A stretch of DNA of 64,000 nt from Pantoea sp. 1.19 (lineage in GTDB: Bacteria > Pseudomonadota > Gammaproteobacteria > Enterobacterales > Enterobacteriaceae). A model generated the notes under the pieces. It was not told the DNA's origin, made no database searches, and saw only the letters and a list, made by a program, of their open reading frames with translations. Shown here in pieces: positions 9,769-18,362 of the stretch. Both the position numbers and the translations under genes were made by a program. The number at the start of each line of letters is the position of its first letter. Within the stretch, counting starts at the first letter, position 1. The stretch spans positions 108,115-172,114 of the forward strand of contig NZ_MRBS01000005.1 of NCBI RefSeq assembly GCF_001922585.1, in the 5' to 3' direction.

Positions 9769-11262
9769 ATGCAGGGCACCAGAATGCGTCTGTTAGTGGG
9801 GGGCTGGCTGCTGACCAGCATCAGCGGCGGCGTCCAGGCCGAAACACTGCAACCCGATCCGGCCTGGCAGCAGGGAAAGCTGGAGAACGGTTTTAACTGG
9901 CAGGTGTTAACGACCCCGCAGCGCCCGAGTGACCGCATCGAACTGCGCTTACTGGTCAATACCGGCTCGCTGGTGGAAAGTGCCCAGCAGACCGGCTACA
10001 GCCACCTGCTACCGCGGCTGGCGCTGGTGCACAACGCACGTCTCGATCCCGCTCGCCAGCGTGCGCTCTGGCAGCAGGGCATTGACCCCAGTCGCCCACT
10101 GCCGCCTGCCGTCACCTCCTATGACTTCACCCTCTACAATCTCAGCCTGCCGAATAACCGTCCCGAGTTGTTAAAAGAGGCGCTAAACTGGCTGGCGGCC
10201 ACCGCCGGCGATATGGATATCACGCCACAGACGGTAAATGCCGCCGTGGCGGCCAGCGACCCGGTGGCGACCTGGCCGGGTAATCCGCAGGATGTCTGGT
10301 GGCGCTACCGCCTGAAGGGCTCAACGCTGCTGGCGCACGATCCGGCTGAACCGCTGAAAGCCCCCGTCGACGCAGCCGGCGTGAACGCGTTTTATCAGCA
10401 GTGGTACACCCCGGATAACATGACGCTGTTTGTAGTCGGCAACGTCGATGGCCGCGCGCTGACCGAGCAGATCGGCAAAACGTTTTCCGGTCTGAAGGGG
10501 AAACGGGAGACGCCGGCGGCGGTGCCCACGCTGTCACCTCTGCCACACCAGCCGATCAATCTGGTCAACAAAACGCTTCGTCAGGATCGGCTGTCGCTGG
10601 TGTGGGACAGCGCCTGGCAGCCCATTCGCGAATCCCGGCATCTGCAGCGCTACTGGCAGAGCGACCTGGCGCGCGAAGCGCTGTTCTGGCATGTCCAGCG
10701 GGTGCTCAGCGACAGCAAAGCCCAGAACGTGCAGGTGGGCTTCGATTGCCGGGTGATCTATCAGCGGGCCCAGTGCACGATCAATCTGGACAGCGCCAAC
10801 GCGGCGCTGCCGGGCAACCTGACGCTGATTGCCCGCGAGCTGGTGAACATTCGCGATAACGGGCTGCCGCAGGAGGAGTTTGATGCGCTGATGGCGCAAA
10901 AGACGAGCGAACTCAACAAGCTGTTTGCTACCTACGCCCGTACCGACACCGATGTGTTAATGAGCCAGCGGCTGCGCTCGCAGCAAAATGCGGTGGTGGA
11001 TATTGCTCCGGAGCAGTATCAACAGCTGCGGCAGCAGTTTCTCAGCTCGCTGACGCTGGCAATGCTGAATCAGGAACTGCGGCAGCAGCTTTCGCAGGAG
11101 CTGACGATGGTGCTGATGCAGCCGGAGGGCGAGCCTGAGACTAACGTACGTCAGCTGCAGGCCGAGTGGGATAAAGTGATGACCCCGGCGGAAGTCGCGC
11201 CGGCGGCGTCTGGAGACGATTTGAAGCCCGAAGTATCAGACATTCCGACGCCCGCCTCCTGA
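9769..11262 (+). CDS. yhjJ: M16-family peptidase-like periplasmic protein YhjJ
   Basis: This 497-residue predicted periplasmic protein has an insulinase/M16 fold. A signal peptide is visible (MQGTRMRLLVGGWLLTSISG, cleavage probably after VQA). The start has GGGAG five bases upstream. At the place where active M16 proteases carry the zinc motif HxxEH the sequence reads TGYSHLLPRLAL, so the zinc ligands and catalytic Glu are absent and it is probably non-proteolytic, as in E. coli YhjJ. The M16 C-lobe is recognisable (WYTPDNMTLFVVGNVD). The closely related E. coli protein has the same neighbour, dctA. Its substrate or partner is not known to me. Confidence 0.9.
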   Translation: MQGTRMRLLVGGWLLTSISGGVQAETLQPDPAWQQGKLENGFNWQVLTTPQRPSDRIELRLLVNTGSLVESAQQTGYSHLLPRLALVHNARLDPARQRALWQQGIDPSRPLPPAVTSYDFTLYNLSLPNNRPELLKEALNWLAATAGDMDITPQTVNAAVAASDPVATWPGNPQDVWWRYRLKGSTLLAHDPAEPLKAPVDAAGVNAFYQQWYTPDNMTLFVVGNVDGRALTEQIGKTFSGLKGKRETPAAVPTLSPLPHQPINLVNKTLRQDRLSLVWDSAWQPIRESRHLQRYWQSDLAREALFWHVQRVLSDSKAQNVQVGFDCRVIYQRAQCTINLDSANAALPGNLTLIARELVNIRDNGLPQEEFDALMAQKTSELNKLFATYARTDTDVLMSQRLRSQQNAVVDIAPEQYQQLRQQFLSSLTLAMLNQELRQQLSQELTMVLMQPEGEPETNVRQLQAEWDKVMTPAEVAPAASGDDLKPEVSDIPTPAS

Positions 11263-11272
11263 TTGCGCAACG

Positions 11273-11299
11273 TGCCGATCCGCCATCGGCGGATCGGCA
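11273..11299 (+). terminator. Stem-loop after yhjJ
   Basis: A perfect 12-bp inverted repeat (TGCCGATCCGCC / GGCGGATCGGCA) with a 3-base loop lies 10 bases after the yhjJ stop. There is no T-run. A second small hairpin (CCTGC TCC GCAGG) follows. It separates yhjJ from the convergent fimbrial operon. Confidence 0.6.
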
Positions 11300-11409
11300 A
11301 CCTGCTCCGCAGGTAGCATTAAAGCTGTGGCTCCCGTCCCCCCTGCGTATTCTGAACCGAGCCGCGCGACCCGTTTGCCACGCCGCGTCACCGGCGTGGC
11401 CAGTCAACC

Positions 11410-11970
11410 TCACTCATACTCCAGACTAAAGGTAGCCGTGGCGCTAAACGGACCGGGCTGAATACTCTGTGTGGCAATCGCATCCGCTTCACCACGCACA
11501 TAGGCCTTTACGGTAATTTGATTGCTTCCCTGACTCAGTGTCACTTTGCTACCGGCTTGATTGATTGGCAGCGGGCTGGCATCTTCCGCCTCCAGACCAA
11601 TCGCAATACCCTGCGTGCCGCTGGTGCTGTCAATCGCCAGCAGTCCCGGCAGCGCCGCGCTTTCCGTACCATAGAAGCGCACGCTGACGGTTTTTCCAAG
11701 CGTTAAATCGCAGTCTGCCAGCTGAATATGAAATGCCTGACTGGCGCTGCGGCCGTGAGTATAGAGGTATTTATTGATCACGGAACCAAAATTCAGCGGG
11801 ATATCCTCTGCGCCTGGGGGTAGGGTGCAAGGCTCTGCCACCAGCGTGCCAAACAGATGCAAATTATTCACGTTATCCTGCGCCTGCGCGCCGGCAGAGA
11901 TCAGCAGCGCGAGAATGCCCGCCAGAGCACGCCCTCGGCGGGCGGTTATACGTCCAGAACCAGAATGCAT
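11410..11970 (-). CDS. Fimbrial minor subunit, last gene of the operon
   Basis: This 186-residue chaperone-usher pilin-type subunit has a basic N-terminus and signal peptide (RRGRALAGILALLISAGAQA) before the mature domain. The pilin cysteine pair is present (AEPCTLPPG and LADCDLTLG), and the penultimate tyrosine of the chaperone-recognition strand is seen in FSLEYE. It is the last gene of a seven-gene minus-strand operon, so it is a candidate tip or tip-adaptor subunit. It lacks the extra N-terminal lectin domain of two-domain adhesins such as PapG or FimH (about 300 residues), so it is not a classical adhesin. Exact equivalence to PapF or PapK is not claimed. Ten bases separate it from the gene upstream. 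Confidence 0.8.
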   Translation of the reverse strand: MHSGSGRITARRGRALAGILALLISAGAQAQDNVNNLHLFGTLVAEPCTLPPGAEDIPLNFGSVINKYLYTHGRSASQAFHIQLADCDLTLGKTVSVRFYGTESAALPGLLAIDSTSGTQGIAIGLEAEDASPLPINQAGSKVTLSQGSNQITVKAYVRGEADAIATQSIQPGPFSATATFSLEYE

Positions 11971-11979
11971 GTTTGCTCC

Positions 11980-12477
11980 TCAGTAGTAATCCGCACGCAG
12001 GGTCGCCCAGGTTTCAAACGGCCCCTCTTTCAGCGTGGCGCCGGGTTTTTTTACCGGTACCGCTTCCAGCGTGGGTGGCTGGTCAGGATCGCCAATCGGC
12101 ACGCTGCTGCCGGGAGTAAAAGGGCGGTCATTAAGGTAGATACGGATACCCAAATCGGCCTTGCTGGTTTGCAGGGCCTGCTTATCAAATCCGGCCACTG
12201 TACCCGACAGGCTCAATCGCAGCTGCCACTGCGGATCGGCGCCCGATTCGCAGTGCAGCTGATAGTTCACCGGCACGCGGTAATTTTGCCCGTCGATTTT
12301 GTTCACTCCGACCCGATCGGTGAAGTCCACCTCGATGTTGGCACCATTATTCAGGGTGCAGTCGGGGGGAAGGACTAACGTACCGCGAAAGGCAATATTT
12401 GCAGTCGTCGTCGCGCCCTTATCGGCGGATGCCGCGGGAACCATCAACAGCGAGGCGATCAACAGGAGTGTGCGCAT
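11980..12477 (-). CDS. Fimbrial minor subunit
   Basis: This is a 165-residue secreted pilin-fold subunit. The signal peptide is short (MRTLLLIASLLMVPAASA). The expected disulphide cysteines are present (PPDCTLNNG and QLHCESGAD), and the C-terminal donor-strand pattern ends TLRADYY. The sequence after the first Cys (VDFTDRVGVNKIDGQNY) resembles PapK/PapE/MrpE-type adaptor or tip-fibrillum subunits. It is polymerised by the usher and chaperone encoded upstream in the same operon. Its assignment to a specific position in the tip is inferred from gene order only. Confidence 0.8.
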   Translation of the reverse strand: MRTLLLIASLLMVPAASADKGATTTANIAFRGTLVLPPDCTLNNGANIEVDFTDRVGVNKIDGQNYRVPVNYQLHCESGADPQWQLRLSLSGTVAGFDKQALQTSKADLGIRIYLNDRPFTPGSSVPIGDPDQPPTLEAVPVKKPGATLKEGPFETWATLRADYY

Positions 12478-12591
12478 GATTTACTCCGGATTAGGGACAG
12501 GGGCGCCCGCGGCCGCGCGGTGCGGGTGGCGCGCACGGCCAGCAGGGAGGAGAAGGCCACCCGGCGTATTCCATCTGAACCACGGGTTTGC

Positions 12592-13221
12592 CTAGTCATA
12601 GCTGAGATTCACATTGACCATGGCCATAAAATAACCCGGCTTCAGCGGCGCGGAGGTGCGTTCGGGCGTGACGGTGAAATTCAGTGTATTTTGCCCGCGG
12701 GTTAACCATAGTGGTATTCCCCGGCTTCCAAGGCGTACATCCCGCCCGGAGACATCCAGCAGGCGCAGCCCGAGTCCGGATGTGCCGTGCGCCTGCACCA
12801 GCTGCGGATTATCCGCGTCGCGGGCAGCGTTAAAGCTGACCGTCACCGCCGGTTGCTGACCGGAGGCGAGTCGGTTGCCGGTGCGTTCGTCAAGGGCACT
12901 GGCCGGTGGCGCCTGCTGGCAGTCGCGCAGACGCAGCTGGAAAGGCACCGATGCCCCGCGCGCACCGGGCGTGGACAGCCTGGCGGTCGCCAGGTCGCCA
13001 AGGGCGACTTCCTGGCGCGAGCTGGTCATCTCCAGCCGACAGGCGCTTTCATGCAGCTCACCGTGGACATAGATCACGCCGTTAGCGCCGTCCACGTCCC
13101 AATTGTCGACTCGGGCCAGCGCAGGCTCGCTCAGGCACACTGCGCCCGCACACAGCAGCGCAGTCAGATATGTCTGCGGCCAGCGGCGGAGTGCGGTACA
13201 GACATGGTGTTGTTGGGCCAC
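12592..13221 (-). CDS. Fimbrial minor subunit (GTG start)
   Basis: This is a 209-residue pilin-domain subunit. GTG at 13221 is preferred because AGGGAGG lies six bases before it and the product then begins just ahead of a signal peptide (TYLTALLCAGAVCLSEPALA). The longer ATG version has no ribosome site. The mature part shows the pilin cysteines (ESACRLEMTS and RLRDCQQAPP) and a C-terminal donor strand ending NVNLSYD. It is somewhat longer than the other minor subunits because of an insert between the two Cys strands. It follows the chaperone gene, where papJ/papK/mrpE-type genes sit in Pap-like operons. Confidence 0.78.
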   Translation of the reverse strand: MAQQHHVCTALRRWPQTYLTALLCAGAVCLSEPALARVDNWDVDGANGVIYVHGELHESACRLEMTSSRQEVALGDLATARLSTPGARGASVPFQLRLRDCQQAPPASALDERTGNRLASGQQPAVTVSFNAARDADNPQLVQAHGTSGLGLRLLDVSGRDVRLGSRGIPLWLTRGQNTLNFTVTPERTSAPLKPGYFMAMVNVNLSYD

Positions 13222-13290
13222 GTTCTTCCTCCCTGATAGCGACTGCTGATTGACGACGCGGTGCAGCCTGCCCGTCATCAGCGTGATAAA

Positions 13291-14070
13291 TTAGTGACCT
13301 TGATTGCTGTTCGTGACGCTGCAGTTGCTTCCACCGCAGCGAAAGTGCAGCTGTGGGCGTCCACCGTAATCATTAACGTAGGTCAACACCGGATGATCCC
13401 CCAGCGCCGCGGCGCTCACGTTGAGAGGCTGACTCTCTTTGGGGGCTACCATCAGCGGTTTAAATCCGCTGGCGGCCTGCTTCGCACTGCTACCGGCGTC
13501 GACAATCGTGACGTAATAGGGCGTAGGATTATGCAAGATGTACTGTGCACCCTGTCGCGAGAGCGTCAGCTTCTCCTGCGGCGGGGGCGCATTGGGATCG
13601 ATGGCGATGGACGCCGGACGATAGAACAGTTTGATGCGCGTTTGCAGCGCAATCTGCAGCGTATTGGGCTTCGCGCTCTTGGGCGGGATTTCGCGCAGAT
13701 TAAAGTAATACACCGTTTCGCGGTCCTGCGGCAGCTGCCGGGCGGCAGGTAACGCTTGCACCTTGACCTGGCTCGGCTGTCCGGGCTCGATTCGCTGTAC
13801 CGGCGGCAGCACCGTCAGCGGTCCCTGAATTTTGTTACCCTGGGGATCCTCAATCCAGCCCTGCGCCAGGTAGGGAAGCGATTTATTTTCATTACTGACG
13901 CTCAGACTGACGGATTGCTGACCACCGTCAAAAACGATGCGGGTGCGATCCAGGGCGATGGCGGCCTGGGCCGCAGGCGCTATCCATGCGGCAAGCAGAA
14001 GAGTCGTAATTATCTTGCCGTGACGGGATGGCGTGATAACGACGGGTGGAACGCTGTACTGGTCTTTCAT
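13291..14070 (-). CDS. Periplasmic fimbrial chaperone (PapD-like)
   Basis: This 259-residue chaperone caps pilin subunits in the periplasm and hands them to the usher by donor-strand complementation. ATG at 14070 is chosen (GAGAG six bases upstream); an upstream ATG at 14103 with AGGAG at a longer spacing is possible. The signal segment ends AAQA before AIALDRTRIVFDGGQQSVSLSV, the N-terminal beta strand of the family. Conserved elements are TRIVFDG with its key Arg, LPYLAQGWIED, YYFNLREIPP, and RIKLFYRP with the subunit-anchoring Lys. The short F1-G1 loop suggests the FGS class. It lies directly after the usher gene. Confidence 0.9.
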   Translation of the reverse strand: MKDQYSVPPVVITPSRHGKIITTLLLAAWIAPAAQAAIALDRTRIVFDGGQQSVSLSVSNENKSLPYLAQGWIEDPQGNKIQGPLTVLPPVQRIEPGQPSQVKVQALPAARQLPQDRETVYYFNLREIPPKSAKPNTLQIALQTRIKLFYRPASIAIDPNAPPPQEKLTLSRQGAQYILHNPTPYYVTIVDAGSSAKQAASGFKPLMVAPKESQPLNVSAAALGDHPVLTYVNDYGGRPQLHFRCGGSNCSVTNSNQGH

Positions 14071-14138
14071 TATGGGCTCTCTTTGGTCAATGTGATATGC
14101 CATGACGGAGATGTCTCCTGCATGAGCGATTAAGCTTT

Positions 14139-16676
14139 TCAAGTGTTGCCTGCTCCGGCTGCACGGGAGTGCAGCGCGTGGCAGGGCAGCAATAACGGGT
14201 TATTCACGACTTCCTCAGGCAGCGCCGCGGGGATGCGCACTTCACACTGCGCATGTCCATCCCAGTTGACCGTCATGTTTTCACTGGGATTCACCCCGCT
14301 GAGGTAGACGCTGCCGCCGTCGTTTACTATGCCGGTTTGCTGCTGATTGGCGTTGCGGACTGTCGCCCCAAATGGCGGTTCACTGCCGTCGGCCAGCTTA
14401 ATGATCGCCATCACTTTTTCGCCGGCGATGACGTCAAACTGCCGGAAGCCTATTGCGCCCTCGGTCAGCGTGGCTTGCACCACCGAATGCGGGGCTTCAA
14501 CGCGATCGCTTAATTTATCGAGATCGATGCTGGTGCGATTGCGGTAATAGCTGTTCACGTCGCCGATCACCGCTTTGCCCCAGGCGTTAGTGTTGGTGGT
14601 GCGGCCGTAACCGCGCACCGGAACATCGGCGACGCCTTCGGTATCGATCAGCAGGCGAGTACCGCCGGGAATGCCGATTCGATGCAGAGCTCCCCCTTTT
14701 GCCGTCAGGGTCAGTCCACCCTGAGCGCTGACGCCAAAGGCGCTGTAGCGCGACTCCTGATAGCTGGCATTGGCACTCACCCGGGCTACATCACTCTCGC
14801 GGTTGTACCAGGCGCGTGCGCTGGCACCGCTGGGCGAAGCCCCGGCGCTCAGCTGGTAGTTGCTGCGTTCATCCAGGCGATCGTAGTAACTCACCTCATG
14901 CGTCGTATCGCCGTGGTTAGCCGTAGCGTTGTAGCTCACCGTCGCCGTCTCTCCCCACGGCACCGAAAGCGACAGATAGCCACCGTCGTCTTTCATGCCG
15001 TTATAGGCATTGCGAAACAGCGACAGCGAGAGGCTCAGATTGCGGAAGCGTCCCAGGTCAAAATAGCGCGACAGCGTCAGGTTCAAACGGTCATTGGTCG
15101 GGCGATCCCAATAGGTTTCGTGCGTGAAGTTAATAAAGGCGCTCAGCCCCCAGTCGCGAAACTGCTTGTTGAACGTCACGGTATACATCTCTTTGCCGTT
15201 GCCGGAGAGGTTGCCGAAGTAGCGCGCGTCGAGGTAATCGCTCATGCTCATAAAGTTCTTTTCTGAGAAGCGATATCCGGCGAAGGTCACCTGACTGTCA
15301 TATTGATCAAAGGTTTTGGAATAGCTCAGGCGGTAGGAGCCTCCGGTCAGGGTATCGCTGTATTGCGGCAGGCGCGCACGCGATTGAGTGACGTCAAATG
15401 AGAGCGCACCGAACGCCATCAGGTCACGACCAATCCCCAGCGCCAACGCGTTGTAATTGCCGCCGAGCAGGGCGCCACCAAACAGCGACCACCCGTTACT
15501 GATCCCCCAGGAAAACTCGCCGTTGCCAAACCACTGGCCCTGGGCGCGATGGCGCCAGTCGCTCGGTTTCCCCCCGGCCAGCTTAAAGCGCAGGGTGCCG
15601 GGGCGGGTCAAATAGGGAATGCTGGCGGTGTTGACCGTAAACTCCTGAACGCTGCCGTCCTGTTCTTCAACGCGCACGTTCAGTTCACCGGTCACGGCGT
15701 CGTTCAGATCCTGAATACGAAATGGCCCCGCCGCGACGGTGCTTTCATACAGCACGCGTCCCTGCTGACGGATAACCACTTTTGCATTCGTTTTGGCGAC
15801 GCCGGTGACTTCCGGGGCATAGCCGCGCAAATTAGGCGGCAGCATATTATCGTCGGAAATCAGACTGGCTCCGGTAAAGCGAAAGCTGTCAAACAGGCCT
15901 GAATCCAGATAATTCTCGCCAACGTTCAATTTGGCGCGGAGGGCGGCAATGGCCCGGCAGGCGTAGTAGCGGCTCCACTTAAAGGATCGGATGGAGCCTG
16001 CAGAAGAGCGTTTCTCAACGTTGCCCTGCCAGTCCGCGCGCATACGCCAGGCGCCGAGGTTAAAACCGGCGGTACCATTGCCGCTGAGGTTATTGGTGGT
16101 GGTGCCGCTCCGCTGTTCATGTTGACTGCGCGCATTCATATTGTAATCGAGCAGCAGGCCGGGAATCCCGTCATCCCAGCGCGACGGTGGGTCCCAGTTG
16201 TCCGCGGTATATTCAAGAAAAGCCTGAGGAATATTAAGGTACAGTGAGGAAGTGGCCAGATCACCGCGGACGGTCATCCCCTGCAAGCTGTTTTCATCAA
16301 GACACTGGTTGTCATGCCACCAGGTGAGCTTTTTGAGCACCCCGGATTTGAGCCCCAGCCGATCGACCAGCGCCCGGTCGACACAGGCGCGGCTGCCCGA
16401 TGGATCGTTTTCCGGGTGATAGAACGGCACCGGCTGCTCACTCAGTTCCGTTTTATTGATGTGCACCGTCATGCTGTAAGTGCCGGGCATGATATAGCCA
16501 CTGCGGGAAAACTGACTGAGATCGATATTCTTTCTGTCATTGAGGTCAAGGACATCAGTATTAAACTCGACATCCGCACTGGCCAGCGCCGTAGCAAAGT
16601 AAGTGCTAAACAATAAAGAAGCACATAACCTGTAAAGGTAGGGGGATAGTCTTTTATCTGCCGAAAAGTGTTTCAT
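14139..16676 (-). CDS. Outer-membrane fimbrial usher (PapC-like)
   Basis: This 845-residue usher forms the outer-membrane pore through which pilins are assembled. ATG at 16676 follows GGGAAG at good spacing and gives a direct signal peptide (YLYRLCASLLFSTYFATALA). The N-terminal chaperone-binding domain starts VEFNTDVLDLNDRKNIDLSQFSR. Barrel strands, the plug region (LPPNLRGYAPEVTGVA, GRVLYESTVAAGPFRIQDL) and two C-terminal domains follow. The usual C-terminal cysteine pair is present (AQCEVRIP and LLLPC). Length is typical (800-870). The major pilin and the PapH-like gene lie upstream and the chaperone downstream, giving the order A-H-C-D-minor subunits. Confidence 0.93.
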   Translation of the reverse strand: MKHFSADKRLSPYLYRLCASLLFSTYFATALASADVEFNTDVLDLNDRKNIDLSQFSRSGYIMPGTYSMTVHINKTELSEQPVPFYHPENDPSGSRACVDRALVDRLGLKSGVLKKLTWWHDNQCLDENSLQGMTVRGDLATSSLYLNIPQAFLEYTADNWDPPSRWDDGIPGLLLDYNMNARSQHEQRSGTTTNNLSGNGTAGFNLGAWRMRADWQGNVEKRSSAGSIRSFKWSRYYACRAIAALRAKLNVGENYLDSGLFDSFRFTGASLISDDNMLPPNLRGYAPEVTGVAKTNAKVVIRQQGRVLYESTVAAGPFRIQDLNDAVTGELNVRVEEQDGSVQEFTVNTASIPYLTRPGTLRFKLAGGKPSDWRHRAQGQWFGNGEFSWGISNGWSLFGGALLGGNYNALALGIGRDLMAFGALSFDVTQSRARLPQYSDTLTGGSYRLSYSKTFDQYDSQVTFAGYRFSEKNFMSMSDYLDARYFGNLSGNGKEMYTVTFNKQFRDWGLSAFINFTHETYWDRPTNDRLNLTLSRYFDLGRFRNLSLSLSLFRNAYNGMKDDGGYLSLSVPWGETATVSYNATANHGDTTHEVSYYDRLDERSNYQLSAGASPSGASARAWYNRESDVARVSANASYQESRYSAFGVSAQGGLTLTAKGGALHRIGIPGGTRLLIDTEGVADVPVRGYGRTTNTNAWGKAVIGDVNSYYRNRTSIDLDKLSDRVEAPHSVVQATLTEGAIGFRQFDVIAGEKVMAIIKLADGSEPPFGATVRNANQQQTGIVNDGGSVYLSGVNPSENMTVNWDGHAQCEVRIPAALPEEVVNNPLLLPCHALHSRAAGAGNT

Positions 16677-16734
16677 TTTTCTTCCCTGACAACATGATTT
16701 ATTAACGCTCAGGGCGGCTTCCTGCACCCGCTTT

Positions 16735-17271
16735 TCAGAAATAATCTAATTTGAAACGAATTACGGAGAAAAATTTTCCGGTTTTTAATGGGCGATGGTT
16801 GCTTATTAGCCTCATCGTATAGACTAAATCCATCTTCCCCGCTGTTATATCAATTAAAGGCATAGCTTTACCGGGAATAGCAATGTTCCCCTGTCGATCT
16901 TTAATTTCCAGCGCCACACCACCTACGCTGCCGTGTACGTAAAAGAAAGTCCCATCGGCATCACCATCAAAAGTAACCTGAAACTGACGCCAGTCGGGTT
17001 TTCCCGGTCGTTCGGTTACGCATTTTACTAACCGAATGGTGAATGGCCGATCGTGCGATGTGTTAAGATGTAGCACCTCTGCTGTTGACATGGCACCCAT
17101 GTCGACGGTTTGTCTCTGACTGTCGACGGCAATCGCACAGGCAGTATCCACAATGCTACCCTGCATGTTGACCCGGCCTTGCCCCTGCTGGGTTAAGGCG
17201 GTTGCTGCCTGACATAGCACCAGGGAAAACAGGCAAATAAACGTGGCCAGTCCGATCTTTTTCATACGCAT
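16735..17271 (-). CDS. Fimbrial subunit, possible PapH-type terminator
   Basis: This 178-residue pilin-domain protein has a signal peptide (KKIGLATFICLFSLVLCQAATA) and the pilin Cys pair (VDTACAIAVD and RLVKCVTERP), and ends in VIRFKLDYF. It lies between the major pilin and the usher, the slot of papH, whose product stops rod growth and anchors the pilus. The PapH role is inferred from position; I cannot confirm the missing P5 pocket from sequence alone. The start could be either of two close ATGs (MRMKK). The ribosome site is poor for both, in line with low expression compared with the major subunit. Confidence 0.75.
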   Translation of the reverse strand: MRMKKIGLATFICLFSLVLCQAATALTQQGQGRVNMQGSIVDTACAIAVDSQRQTVDMGAMSTAEVLHLNTSHDRPFTIRLVKCVTERPGKPDWRQFQVTFDGDADGTFFYVHGSVGGVALEIKDRQGNIAIPGKAMPLIDITAGKMDLVYTMRLISNHRPLKTGKFFSVIRFKLDYF

Positions 17272-17304
17272 GGCGGTAATAATATCCGTGATGGTGCGTC
17301 AGAA

Positions 17305-17331
17305 CATGCATGTGGGGAGCCCACATGCATG
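17305..17331 (-). terminator. Strong stem-loop between major pilin and PapH-like gene
   Basis: A perfect 12-bp inverted repeat (CATGCATGTGGG / CCCACATGCATG) with a 3-base loop lies 33 bases after the major pilin stop and has no T-run. Stem-loops at this place in Pap-type operons stabilise the pilin mRNA end and reduce downstream expression. That role is inferred here. Confidence 0.7.
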
Positions 17332-17364
17332 ATGAAAAACGGAGAACGTTAAAGGGATGGCCTG

Positions 17365-17901
17365 TTAGTTATAAGCCAGAGTGAAGTCCGCTACGGATTG
17401 GAATTCACCCTCGGTGATCACCGCAGTGTCACCGCTGTCGCCCTGAACGTAGGCGGCAAAATTGAGGGAGTTGTTGCCGTCCTGCAGGATCTGCTCTTTG
17501 GTCGGCTGCCCCAGCTTGATGACCGCACCGGAGCCATCGGTGATGGCGATGCTGGCGCCTGAGGCGGAGCCGGTAATACCGAGCAGGCCGTTGCCTGACT
17601 GAGACTCCATGCCGGTAAAGGTCAGCGCGACTTTATTTTTTGTGGCCGGTGTGCCGAAGGAGCAGTTTTCCAGCGCGACGCTAAAGTTACGCGGCGTAGA
17701 TTTACCGCCGTCTTTCAGGGCAACTTTAGAGATCTGGCCCAGCTCGACGGATTGATCGATAGAATCCGGGCTGATGGAGCACGGGGCATCGATAATGGCT
17801 CCCTTAAACGTCACCTTGCCGTGACCCTGATCGGCAGCCTGCGCCACGGATGTGCAACCTAACACGATCATTGCGGCGAGAAGAGTTTTATTCAGGTTCA
17901 T
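17365..17901 (-). CDS. Major fimbrial subunit (PapA/type 1-like pilin)
   Basis: This 178-residue secreted pilin forms the rod of the fimbria. The signal peptide is clear (MNLNKTLLAAMIVLGCTSVA, cleavage after AQA), followed by DQGHGKVTFKGAIIDAPCSI, a typical donor-strand and first-Cys region. The second Cys is in ALENCSFG, and the penultimate tyrosine in DFTLAYN. AAGGA lies nine bases before the ATG. As the first gene of the seven-gene operon and the most pilin-like in length and composition, it is the likely major subunit. The 5' region is AT-rich; no invertible switch with flanking repeats was recognised. Confidence 0.88.
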   Translation of the reverse strand: MNLNKTLLAAMIVLGCTSVAQAADQGHGKVTFKGAIIDAPCSISPDSIDQSVELGQISKVALKDGGKSTPRNFSVALENCSFGTPATKNKVALTFTGMESQSGNGLLGITGSASGASIAITDGSGAVIKLGQPTKEQILQDGNNSLNFAAYVQGDSGDTAVITEGEFQSVADFTLAYN

Positions 17902-18362
17902 TGATATACATCCTTATATAAGTTATTCATTGATGAATGATAAGGTCTGGGCAGCAAACAAGACATGCTCAGAAGCATAATGGAACCATTCAGTCCTTAA
18001 TAAGTTCGCATTTGCAGAAAATTCATGAAAAGAACGGTTCCTTATTGCGCGTCAACACTGATGCGCATGACAGAAAAGCCATCTTCTGTCGGGGGTATTC
18101 TCGCAAAATTCATATGCGTCGAGAAGGAATTTTGTCATTTCCTAATATAATTAAAACATAACTCCAGGCTGGGCGGCGTTAAGGATTTCATGAGATATTT
18201 ATAATCGAAAAAAGCTTCTTCTCGATATGTTGAACTGCCTTTTATTTCGCTATTGGTTGAAACGGTTAGTCCCTGCACTTACTACTTTTTCCAGAAAATG
18301 TTCAGTTTGTTCGCGTGTGCCAGGGGAGATGCCGATCGGCGGGGCGTGTGGAATCACCGCTC
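17902..18362. other. AT-rich region upstream of the fimbrial operon
   Basis: No convincing gene. It probably carries the fimbrial promoter. A small palindrome (ATTCAT TG ATGAAT, 17925-17938) lies just upstream of the pilin ribosome site, and an inexact inverted pair GGAACC/GGTTCC lies about 50 bases apart. Neither is long enough to be called an invertible element. The short ORFs here have no family resemblance. Confidence 0.5.

Noticed and set aside
17902..18100. fim-like invertible promoter element
   Set aside because: Only short imperfect inverted pairs were seen and no recombinase gene is nearby.
17937..18161. 74-codon frame upstream of the fimbrial operon
   Set aside because: No ribosome site, no motif; the region is better explained as a promoter region.
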